A DNA stretch of 64,000 nt from Burkholderia sp. Ac-20365 (lineage in GTDB: Bacteria > Pseudomonadota > Gammaproteobacteria > Burkholderiales > Burkholderiaceae): contig NZ_JAAGPI010000013.1 in the NCBI RefSeq assembly GCF_017104715.1, positions 156,948 through 220,947 of the forward strand, given 5' to 3'. Below are positions 56,807 to 64,000 of this stretch, in pieces. Positions within the stretch are counted from its first letter, which is position 1. Each line of letters begins with the position of its first letter. The translations under genes and the position numbers were made by a program. The notes beneath the pieces were generated by a model, which saw only the letters and a list, made by a program, of their open reading frames with translations, searched no databases and was not told where the DNA came from.

Positions 56807-59800
56807 ATGAATATCGAACTGTGGTTGGGTGGACTTGGGCTAGATCAATACACACAGGCGTTTGTCGACAACGACATCGACGCGACGATGCTGCCCGGAC
56901 TGACCGACGCCGATCTGAAGGAACTCGGCGTGCAATCGCTCGGACACCGCAAGCGGCTATTGGCGGCGATTGCGCAGATGTCGGCTGCGGGAGCCGATGC
57001 GCCGCCTGAAACCCAGCCTGCCCGCGATAAACCCGTCGCGCCTGCCGTCAGCGCACCTGTGGACGAGCGCAGACAGGTCACCGTGCTTTTCGCCGACCTG
57101 TGCGGCTTCACGGCGCTCTCGAGGACACTCGATCCCGAGGAGTTGCGCGAGTTGATCGGTCGCTTCACCGCATTGGTCGACGACATCGTGCTCGCGTACG
57201 GCGGCACCATCGACAAACACATCGGCGATGCGGTGATGGCGCTCTTTGGCGCACCACGGGCACACGAAACCGATCCATTGCGTGCGGCCCGCGCCGCGCT
57301 AGATATTCACGATGCGCTCGACCAGTTGAGCGCGAAAAGCGGGCGCAGCTTACAGGCACATATTGGCATTGCAAGCGGCGAGGTGGTTGCGGGCGCAGTC
57401 AGCCGTGCCGATGCACAGGACTACACGGTGCATGGCGACACGGTGAATCTCGCCGCGCGCCTGGTGTCGGCGGCGGGCGCGCGGCAGACGCTGTTGTCCG
57501 ACGGGGTGCGGCGTGCGCTCGGCGACAGCGCGGTCTGCGAACCGATTGAGGACATGCACCTCAAGGGTATCGACGGGCCCGCGCGCGCGTGGCGCCTCTC
57601 CTGCATGGTGCGCGAGCCTGCCCGTGCGAGCCGCAGCCGATTCGTCGGACGCAAGGCGGAACTGGAACAGTTTCGTGGCATCGCGCGCACGTGCGTCGAA
57701 CAGCGAACCGGACATGTCGTCTATGTGCGCGGCGATGCGGGAATCGGCAAGACGCGGCTCGTCGAGGAGATGCGCGTGTTTGCCCAGACGCAATGCTTCG
57801 CGGTGCATCGCGGCCTCGTGCTTGACTTCGGCGTCGGCAAGGGGCAGGACCCTGTTCGCGCGATCATCGACAGCCTGCTTGGCCTGGCGCCCGCGGCCGA
57901 CAGCGAAACGCGCGAGGCCGTGGCCGCGCGGCTTGTCGACAGTGGCGTCATCCAGCCTGAGCAGCGGGTCTTTCTCGACGATCTGCTCGATCTGCCGCAA
58001 GCGGGCGAATGGCGCACGCTCTACGACGCGATGGATCACGGCGCGCGCAAGCACGGCAAGCAGGCCGTCGTCGCGGCGCTGACGGCCGATGCATGCCGGC
58101 GTGGCGCGAGCATGATCGTCGTCGAAGACCTGCATTGGGCCGACGCCGAGGTGTTGGGCTACCTGTCTGCGTTTGCGTCGGGTATTGGCGGCGGTGTGGG
58201 ATTGCTGGTACTGACGTCGCGCATCGAGGGCGATCCGCTCGACGCCGTGTGGCGCGCCCGCATGCGCGACACACCGCTCGCGACGATCGATCTTGGTCCG
58301 CTGCGCCGCGACGAAGCGCTGACGCTCGCGGGCAATTTTATCGACGCGACGCAGCGCGTGGCGCTTGCGTGCATCGAACGCGCAGACGGCAATCCGTTGT
58401 TTCTCGAACAGCTTTTGCACAACGCCGAAGAAGGCAGCGGCGATGCCGTGCCGGCGTCGATCCAGAGCCTCGTGCTCGCGCGTATGGACCGGCTCGACGC
58501 GCTCGACCGCGTCGCGTTTCAGGCGGCATCGGCGATCGGGCAGCGCTTTGGGCTCGCGCTGCTCAGACGGCTGATCGACAGGCCGGACTACGACTGCCGG
58601 ACACTCGTCGCCAACGCGCTCGTGCTGCCGGAAGGCGACGACTTTCTGTTTGCGCACGCACTGATTCAGGAGAGCGCGTACTCGACGCTGCTGCGGGCGC
58701 GGCGGCGCGAGTTGCATCGCTGCGCCGCCGACTGGTTCGCAGACACCGACGTCGTGCTGCGCGCACAGCACCTGGATCGCGCCGAAGATGACCGCGCGCC
58801 GCAGGCTTACCTCGATGCGGCGCTTGCGCAGCGTGCCGTGCATTTCACGGAGTCTGCGCTGCATCTGATCGAGCGAGGGCTTCGGATCGCGCACACGCCG
58901 CACGACACGCATGCGCTGACGTGCTTCAAGGGCGAATTGCAGCGGGATCTGGGCGACATTGCAGCGTCGATTGCGACGTATCGCTGCGCAGTCGATGCAA
59001 CACCCGATGATGCCAGCCGTTGTGTCGCGCAACTTGGACTCGCGGAAGGTTTGCGGGTCAACGAGGGCTTGAGCGAAGCGCTTGCGCTGCTCGACGCTGC
59101 GCAGCAGATAGCGGTGCGCGAAGACCGCGTGAGCGAGCTCGCGCGCCTGCATCATCTGCGCGGCAATATCCTGTTCCCGCTCGGACGGATCGACGATTGC
59201 CGGATCGAACACGAACGCGGGCTGGCTTACGCGCAGCGACTTGGCTTGTCCGAAGCGGAGGCGCGCGCGCTGGGCGGTCTCGCCGATGCCGCCTATGCGC
59301 AAGGACGGATGCGCACAGCGTTCGAGTACTTCAGCCGTTGTGTCGCGCTTTGCCGCGAACATGGCTTCGGTCGTATCGAAGTGGCCAACCGCTCGATGCA
59401 GGGCTTTAGCCGCATCTACCTGAACGAGGCGCGCGAGGCACGTGTCGATGCGATCGCTGCGTCGCGCGATGCGGCGCTCGTGGGGCAGCCGCGCGCGCAG
59501 TTGCTATGCGAAACGCTGGGCGCATTCGCGTGCTACGAAACGGGCGACATGCGCGCGACGCAGGTTCATCTCGAACAGGAAATGCAGTTGATCCTGCAAC
59601 TTGGCGCGCGGCGGTTCGAGGCGCAGAACCTGGAAATGCAGGCGCGTGTGCTGCTTCACAACGGGCAGCGGGAGCAGGCGGTGCGCGTGCTGAGGGAGTC
59701 GTTGGCACTGTGTCGCGAGGTCGGCATGCAGTTCAGCGCGCCGAAGGCATTGAGCGTGCTGAGCCGCGCTGTCGACGATGATGTCGAGCGGGTCCGTATG

Positions 59801-60151
59801 CTTGAAGAGGGCGCCGAACTGCTGCGGCGTGGTGCAGTCGGTCACAATCATCTGTGGTTCTATCGCGATGCGATCGATGCAATGCTGTCGATGCGCGATC
59901 CGGCGGGCGCGCTGCGTTATATCGAAGCACTCGAGCAGTACACGCGTACGGAGCCATTGCCGTGGGCTCAACTGTTCGCGGCCCGGGGGCGCGTGCTAGC
60001 TGCAGTGCTTCGTGATTCGGCCGATGAAGCCGTTCTTCAGGAACTTAAAAGCGTGAGTGGGGCACTGGCGGCGGCGGGGTTCGATGGCGCGCGGCGTGAG
60101 GTGGATGCGGCGCTGATAAAGTTCCAGAGTTCGCGGAAGGAGGGGCGGTAG
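56807..60151 (+). CDS. Giant regulator: SAM domain, class III nucleotidyl cyclase, AAA ATPase, TPR-like repeats
   Basis: A 1114-residue protein. Residues 3-60 form a SAM domain (LWLGGLGLDQYTQAFVDNDIDATML). Residues 85-265 form a class III cyclase: VTVLFADLCGFTALSRT (metal Asp), DKHIGDAVMALFG (second metal Asp) and VHGDTVNLAARL (Asn and Arg of the active site), so it appears active. Residues about 280-620 are a STAND/AAA module with FVGRKAELEQF, Walker A RGDAGIGKTRLVEE and Walker B MIVVEDLHWAD. Residues about 660-1110 are TPR-like helices. It likely makes cAMP or cGMP under control of a bound partner; input unknown. It appears monocistronic. Confidence 0.88.
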   Translation: MNIELWLGGLGLDQYTQAFVDNDIDATMLPGLTDADLKELGVQSLGHRKRLLAAIAQMSAAGADAPPETQPARDKPVAPAVSAPVDERRQVTVLFADLCGFTALSRTLDPEELRELIGRFTALVDDIVLAYGGTIDKHIGDAVMALFGAPRAHETDPLRAARAALDIHDALDQLSAKSGRSLQAHIGIASGEVVAGAVSRADAQDYTVHGDTVNLAARLVSAAGARQTLLSDGVRRALGDSAVCEPIEDMHLKGIDGPARAWRLSCMVREPARASRSRFVGRKAELEQFRGIARTCVEQRTGHVVYVRGDAGIGKTRLVEEMRVFAQTQCFAVHRGLVLDFGVGKGQDPVRAIIDSLLGLAPAADSETREAVAARLVDSGVIQPEQRVFLDDLLDLPQAGEWRTLYDAMDHGARKHGKQAVVAALTADACRRGASMIVVEDLHWADAEVLGYLSAFASGIGGGVGLLVLTSRIEGDPLDAVWRARMRDTPLATIDLGPLRRDEALTLAGNFIDATQRVALACIERADGNPLFLEQLLHNAEEGSGDAVPASIQSLVLARMDRLDALDRVAFQAASAIGQRFGLALLRRLIDRPDYDCRTLVANALVLPEGDDFLFAHALIQESAYSTLLRARRRELHRCAADWFADTDVVLRAQHLDRAEDDRAPQAYLDAALAQRAVHFTESALHLIERGLRIAHTPHDTHALTCFKGELQRDLGDIAASIATYRCAVDATPDDASRCVAQLGLAEGLRVNEGLSEALALLDAAQQIAVREDRVSELARLHHLRGNILFPLGRIDDCRIEHERGLAYAQRLGLSEAEARALGGLADAAYAQGRMRTAFEYFSRCVALCREHGFGRIEVANRSMQGFSRIYLNEAREARVDAIAASRDAALVGQPRAQLLCETLGAFACYETGDMRATQVHLEQEMQLILQLGARRFEAQNLEMQARVLLHNGQREQAVRVLRESLALCREVGMQFSAPKALSVLSRAVDDDVERVRMLEEGAELLRRGAVGHNHLWFYRDAIDAMLSMRDPAGALRYIEALEQYTRTEPLPWAQLFAARGRVLAAVLRDSADEAVLQELKSVSGALAAAGFDGARREVDAALIKFQSSRKEGR

Positions 60152-60168
60152 ATACGGCTCGGTAGCGA

Positions 60169-60948
60169 CTATTCGACCACCACGACTGATTTGCCCGTTT
60201 CTCTTTCCAGTTTGCCCGGCAACGCGATCATGATCAGATAGGTGCGCACCATCATACCCGCCGACCACAGCGACATAGGCATACCAAGGACCGCCAAAAA
60301 GAGCAGCACACCGTTTGCGCCAAAGCTCTCCGACAACAGGCGGCTCAATATCAGGTAGAACGGTGCGATTCCCATTACGACGTACATCAGGACCTTGGGG
60401 AACGGAGAGCGCTCGCTGTTGAAGCGTTCATAGAGTTTCCCGGCCTCTGCAATGTTGTACGCATAGTGGTCGCCGTTATCGGCAAATGCCTTGGCGACGA
60501 ATGAGGTCTTGTCGATCGTGTGCCGCACGCTTTTGTACGCGAGCATGATCCAGCGGGCCGTCAAGGCAATCCCGCCCAGCAGGCCTGGCCAATGCATAGC
60601 GGCAGGCATCGGTGAAAACAGAAAATAATAAAAGTAACAAACAATGCCAAAAAAATAATAGACAGCGAACATCGCAACAGTCACGACGATGCCGCATGCC
60701 CTTAGTGCGTTGCTCCCGCGAGATATGAAAGCGACCACGAACGGGCCGCCTGCGCAAAACAATGCCAGCAGCATGCCGATTATCCACGGCGCAGAGCCGA
60801 CGGACAGTTCATCTGTGTAGACCAGATACGAGAAACCCGCTGCCAGCAACGTAAATATCAACGCCATTGGTGCGACTTTCTTCGCATTCGCCAATACGTG
60901 ATTGGGCTTTTGCTGTCGGGGCTTCGAGATCGATTCAGTACGCGACAT
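60169..60948 (-). CDS. Multi-pass membrane protein next to a VgrG-linked effector (candidate immunity)
   Basis: A 259-residue protein of unknown family with about six membrane helices: residues 28-46, 55-75, 83-112 (Tyr/Phe-rich), 122-138, about 186-205 and 212-235. The middle is hydrophilic and charged (SFVAKAFADNGDHYAYNIAEAGKLYERFNSERS). It follows the candidate effector gene by 24 nt on the same strand. Type VI effectors that act on the inner membrane are typically followed by a membrane immunity protein, so that is my best inference. G+C is lower here than in neighbouring housekeeping genes. Confidence 0.65.
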   Translation of the reverse strand: MSRTESISKPRQQKPNHVLANAKKVAPMALIFTLLAAGFSYLVYTDELSVGSAPWIIGMLLALFCAGGPFVVAFISRGSNALRACGIVVTVAMFAVYYFFGIVCYFYYFLFSPMPAAMHWPGLLGGIALTARWIMLAYKSVRHTIDKTSFVAKAFADNGDHYAYNIAEAGKLYERFNSERSPFPKVLMYVVMGIAPFYLILSRLLSESFGANGVLLFLAVLGMPMSLWSAGMMVRTYLIMIALPGKLERETGKSVVVVE

Positions 60949-60972
60949 TGAGTGAGATCGAAAAGGTGTGCT

Positions 60973-62385
60973 TCAGGGCATGTACATCAGCGGATAGGAA
61001 TCGTAGTCCTTCGGCATCGACTTGGCCAGATACTCCGCGGCATGCTTGAGCGATTCGCCGATAGACCGGAACCATGACGTGACGTGCTCCGTCGCATGGA
61101 CCTTCTTGTCGAGGTAATCGAGTCCGTAGCCCACCGCAATGGCGACGACGATCGTACCGACAACAATAGCCACCACGGGCAGCGCAACAGTGCCCGCCAG
61201 TCCCGCGACGATCGTACCGACAGCAACGGACGCGACGGCCGCGCTCAGGCCGGCTTTGGCGAGATCGATACCGATCTTGCCGAGCAGATCGGCAAAGTCT
61301 TTCTTGCGTTTGCCGTCCGGTCCGACCTGCTGGTAGTCATGCAGCCATTCGGCGACATCCAGCGAGACGGTGAAGATCAGCGCGATCAACCCGGCCTTCT
61401 TGAACGCGCCTTTCGAACTCTCCCACGCTGCGGCGGCACCCGATTCAACCGTGCCGGCGCCACCTGCCAGGGTCAACACTTTTTCATTCCTGACACCATA
61501 ACGCGCAGCTGTGATCAGCTTGCGCAGGCGCGGATTGCCGGTGAAAACAACATACCAGCGCTCACCCACGTTCTTGTGCACGATCTTCATCAGCTTGAAT
61601 CTTTCCAGGAGCAGTTCCTTGATCCATTCCTTGTTGTCGCTGAGAAAGGCCGTCGTGCCGGCGAGCTGACCGATGAGCCAGTTGCGCGTCGCGATCTTGT
61701 TCGTGTCGATCGCCGTCTCGTCGCCGCCGCCTGCTGCGATGCCGTCGAGTATCTCCTGTGGCAACGACTGTTTGTTGACTTCGGCGACATGCGCCTGCTG
61801 CGCCGGCTCCTGCACGGTGCCGGCCGCGAGCTTGACCGGCACGGGACAGGTCCATTGCTGCTGCGCCGTCGTCAGGTCGAATGGCTGCGGCGCGCGAAGA
61901 TAGTCGGGAAGGGCAGGCTGCGGGTATGACAGCAGCGCTGGGGTGCGCGGGCTCGTGGCAGGCAACATTGCGAATGGCGGCCCGCTTGCCTGATTCGTGC
62001 CCATCGCGATGATGATGGGATCGGGCTTTGCCTTCGGATCGGGATTGCTGCCCGTCAGGCCGAATTGATGCATCGAATAGCGTTGCAATACTTTGCCGTT
62101 CTGCTTGAGCAACAGTTCGCCCTTGAACGCACGGCTGATCCAGATGTGATAGCGCTGCCCGTCGGCGAATTGCCCTTGCTGCACGCGCTTTTTCTTCACG
62201 ACGTCGTAGATCCAGTCCTCCGGTGCCTCGACCGTATAGGTTGCGCCTTTGTTGACGTGGATGTCGAAGATCACGTCGCGATGTTTGCGCAATAGCACGA
62301 TGACATCGGTCTCTGCCCAGCATTGGACCGGTTCGCCTGGCAGGTCGATGCAGACCTGGTGCTGAATCATGGGGCGATTGCCCAT
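60973..62385 (-). CDS. Candidate type VI secretion effector downstream of VgrG
   Basis: A 470-residue protein with no recognised catalytic domain. The first 120 residues are beta-rich (CIDLPGEPVQCWAETDVIVLL) with Pro-rich linker to about 190. A helical segment follows, then hydrophobic helices at 331-348 and 380-425. The last is glycine- and alanine-rich (AVASVAVGTIVAGLAGTVA, then VVAIVVGTIVVAIAVGYG), like the glycine-zipper hairpins of membrane-inserting toxins. Its ATG starts two bases after the VgrG stop, with GGAG inside the vgrG 3' end, so it is coupled to VgrG, the usual place for a VgrG cargo. Function inferred from context only. Confidence 0.62.
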   Translation of the reverse strand: MGNRPMIQHQVCIDLPGEPVQCWAETDVIVLLRKHRDVIFDIHVNKGATYTVEAPEDWIYDVVKKKRVQQGQFADGQRYHIWISRAFKGELLLKQNGKVLQRYSMHQFGLTGSNPDPKAKPDPIIIAMGTNQASGPPFAMLPATSPRTPALLSYPQPALPDYLRAPQPFDLTTAQQQWTCPVPVKLAAGTVQEPAQQAHVAEVNKQSLPQEILDGIAAGGGDETAIDTNKIATRNWLIGQLAGTTAFLSDNKEWIKELLLERFKLMKIVHKNVGERWYVVFTGNPRLRKLITAARYGVRNEKVLTLAGGAGTVESGAAAAWESSKGAFKKAGLIALIFTVSLDVAEWLHDYQQVGPDGKRKKDFADLLGKIGIDLAKAGLSAAVASVAVGTIVAGLAGTVALPVVAIVVGTIVVAIAVGYGLDYLDKKVHATEHVTSWFRSIGESLKHAAEYLAKSMPKDYDSYPLMYMP

Positions 62386-62387
62386 TG

Positions 62388-64000
62388 TTATTCTCCGCTG
62401 CGTTTGAGCTGATTCGCGACGAACCGGCCGAAATCGATACCCTTCAGTTCGCCTTTGCCTTCACCGTCGAGCACCAGGTTGTGGACCGCACCGTCCTCCG
62501 ACATCAGCTTGATCGGCTCGCCCTGCGGGACGTTGCCATCCGCGTCGACATAGCGGAGCCGCATGTCCGCCTTTTTGCCTTCGGCGTTGAAAGTACGGCT
62601 CAGGCTCGTCGGCCCGTTGAACGTATGCTGAGCACCCTTGATGTCGATATTGCCGGGCGCATGAATCTCGATGTTGCCGTCCTTGATGCGTATGTAGGCA
62701 CCACCCGATGTCAGTAGCACTTCCTGTTTTGCGGCGGCCTCGATCTGATCAGTGGCGGACAGCAGCTTCAGCGTCTTCTGCGCCGTGATCTCGACGTTAT
62801 CCGACTGCGCCTGCACTTCGACCTTGCCTTTCGCAGCGAACAGCTTCATGCCCGCGTTCTGCACGAACAGGCTGATCTTCTCCCCGACACTTGCAATCAG
62901 CGACTTGCCTGCCGCGATATGCGTGCTCTGTCCGCTGATGAGATTCGTGTGTTGCGTCGAAGCGATATGCGCGGATTGCTGCGTCGATATCGCAAGACCC
63001 GAAGGCGTCGCGAACAGCATGATCGGTTCCTTGAACGCGTTCGCGTTGCCGGTTCCGCCGCCCGCTGTGTTGCCGCCGCTGCCGCTCGAACCCGCGACGC
63101 TATTCTGCGTCGCATCGCTGAACGATTTGAGCGCATCCGTGCCGTCTTTCAGCGACTCGGCCTGATGCGCCTCGCTCGCCGACGACATCGCATCGATCAC
63201 GCTGTGCGAGTTCTCCAGTTGCGAGCGCGCCGCACTCGCGTCGAGCGGCTGGCTTGCCGTGCCATTCGACGGATGCGTCGACACATACAAACCTTGCGAC
63301 GCGCGCACCGCGCCATACGCATCCGATTTCAGATCGAAGCCGCTGCCCAGATACGCGCCGCGTGTATTGCCGTTCTGCGCGACCAGATAGCCGAGATGCA
63401 GGAACGAATCCGCGCTGCTGCTATAAAGCTGCACGCGGTTCTGCCCGGTCGCATCGTCCATCACCATCTGGTTGTAGCCGCTGCCCTGGTACTCTTTCGA
63501 GCGATAGCCCGACAGAATGCCGTTCGAATGCCATTGCGGCGTCTTCGCGCCGTTATAGACGCGCCCCGTGACGACAGGCCGGTCGCAATCGCCATCAAGC
63601 CAGCTGACGATCACTTCTTCGCCGATACGCGGCACATGCACGCTGCCATAACCGCCACCTGTATCCGACATCGCGACGCGCACCCAGCACGATGCGTTTT
63701 CATCGCCCTGATTCAAACGGTCCCAATGAAAACGCACCTTGATGCGATTCAGTTCGTCGGTATAGACCTCTTCGTTCGCGGGGCCGACGACGGTAGCCGT
63801 CTGCAACCGCATCTCGGGCTTGCGATGCTCGAACGGACTGCGGTACGGAATGACCTTGCGCTGCGCCTCGACCCGCGCCATGAAAAAACCTTCGCTGCCG
63901 TCGCTGCCTTTTATCGCCAGCGATTCCGCGCCGTGCTGCGCACGCGCCTGCGCAATCACGCTATTCAGGCTGTGAGGGAAATCCGTCGTACCCGACGACA
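62388..64000 (-). CDS. vgrG: Type VI secretion spike protein VgrG/TssI, 3' part (5' end outside window)
   Basis: At least 537 C-terminal residues of VgrG; the reading frame is open at the right edge. YTDELNRIKVRFHWDR, CWVRVAMSDTGGGYGSVHVPRIGEEVIVSWLDGDCDRPVVTGRVYN is the gp5-like OB-fold and neck. SGYRSKEYQGSGYNQMVMDDATGQNRVQLYSS and a beta-helix with regular QSTHIAAGKS-type repeats (DUF2345) follow. The last about 70 residues (from SRTFNAEGKKADMRLRYVDADG) form an extra C-terminal domain, likely an adaptor for the downstream cargo. Confidence 0.93.
   Translation of the reverse strand, partial: SSGTTDFPHSLNSVIAQARAQHGAESLAIKGSDGSEGFFMARVEAQRKVIPYRSPFEHRKPEMRLQTATVVGPANEEVYTDELNRIKVRFHWDRLNQGDENASCWVRVAMSDTGGGYGSVHVPRIGEEVIVSWLDGDCDRPVVTGRVYNGAKTPQWHSNGILSGYRSKEYQGSGYNQMVMDDATGQNRVQLYSSSADSFLHLGYLVAQNGNTRGAYLGSGFDLKSDAYGAVRASQGLYVSTHPSNGTASQPLDASAARSQLENSHSVIDAMSSASEAHQAESLKDGTDALKSFSDATQNSVAGSSGSGGNTAGGGTGNANAFKEPIMLFATPSGLAISTQQSAHIASTQHTNLISGQSTHIAAGKSLIASVGEKISLFVQNAGMKLFAAKGKVEVQAQSDNVEITAQKTLKLLSATDQIEAAAKQEVLLTSGGAYIRIKDGNIEIHAPGNIDIKGAQHTFNGPTSLSRTFNAEGKKADMRLRYVDADGNVPQGEPIKLMSEDGAVHNLVLDGEGKGELKGIDFGRFVANQLKRSGE

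Noticed and set aside
57350..59362. 670-codon open reading on the minus strand inside the giant cyclase gene
   Set aside because: No start context or motifs; antisense to conserved ATPase and TPR coding sequence.

Overview
The window is GC-rich chromosomal DNA from a Gram-negative betaproteobacterium. It is most probably a Paraburkholderia/Caballeronia-type member of the Burkholderiaceae. The pointers are trimeric OmpC-type porins opening with QSSVTLYG or QSTLTLYG, a DUF3331 protein, a DUF4148-like C-terminus, many LysR/MFS/SDR genes and a type VI secretion VgrG. This is inference from gene content; there is no rRNA in the window. I saw no tRNA, rRNA, CRISPR array, transposase or integrase.

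Layout. 1-7 kb: a mandelate-to-benzoate operon (mdlC cut by the window edge, mdlB, mdlA, an aromatic-acid MFS symporter, a XylC-type benzaldehyde dehydrogenase) facing a convergent AraC regulator. 7-20 kb: mixed metabolism, with a quinone oxidoreductase, a ProP-type transporter, an acetyltransferase, a minus-strand block of reductases (OYE, DkgB, luciferase-like) with an MFS pump and a divergent LysR, an NDH-2-like flavoprotein, a PEBP-like secreted protein and an SDR. 20-22.1 kb: a DUF3331 gene, a decayed ohr gene (internal deletion, frameshift, lost second cysteine), and an approximately 0.78-kb imperfect inverted repeat. 22-34 kb: a MocR regulator divergent from a GNAT/azoreductase/AhpD-like group, an NmrA-like/cupin group, a LysR regulator divergent from an amidohydrolase/aldo-keto reductase pair, a porin and a membrane PQQ dehydrogenase.

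34-49.2 kb is the most notable region: a LacI regulator divergent from eleven plus-strand genes that together supply every step of a sulfo-Entner-Doudoroff pathway for the plant sulfosugar sulfoquinovose (SQ). Outer-membrane porin and SSS symporter bring the glycoside in. A GH31 sulfoquinovosidase (all diagnostic sulfonate-binding and catalytic residues present) frees SQ. A mutarotase, an SDR dehydrogenase, an SMP-30 lactonase, an IlvD-type dehydratase and an HpcH/HpaI aldolase give pyruvate and sulfolactaldehyde. A GabD-like dehydrogenase makes sulfolactate, and a TauE-like protein would export it. A Gfo/Idh/MocA protein closes the operon and may be an NAD-dependent glycosidase. Two copies of one 14-bp palindrome, one before the lactonase gene and one before the symporter gene, look like the LacI operators.

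49.5-52.5 kb: a SiaABCD-type phosphatase/kinase/phosphoprotein/diguanylate cyclase module whose SiaA has a CBS-like input domain, preceded by two further LacI-family-type palindromes. 52.5-56.7 kb: a NicO nickel/cobalt transporter with DUF1007 partner, NnrU, and a LysR/LysE divergent pair. 56.8-60.2 kb: a giant SAM-cyclase-AAA-TPR protein. 60.2-64 kb: the 3' part of a minus-strand type VI secretion gene set (VgrG, candidate effector, candidate immunity/membrane protein) that runs off the right edge.
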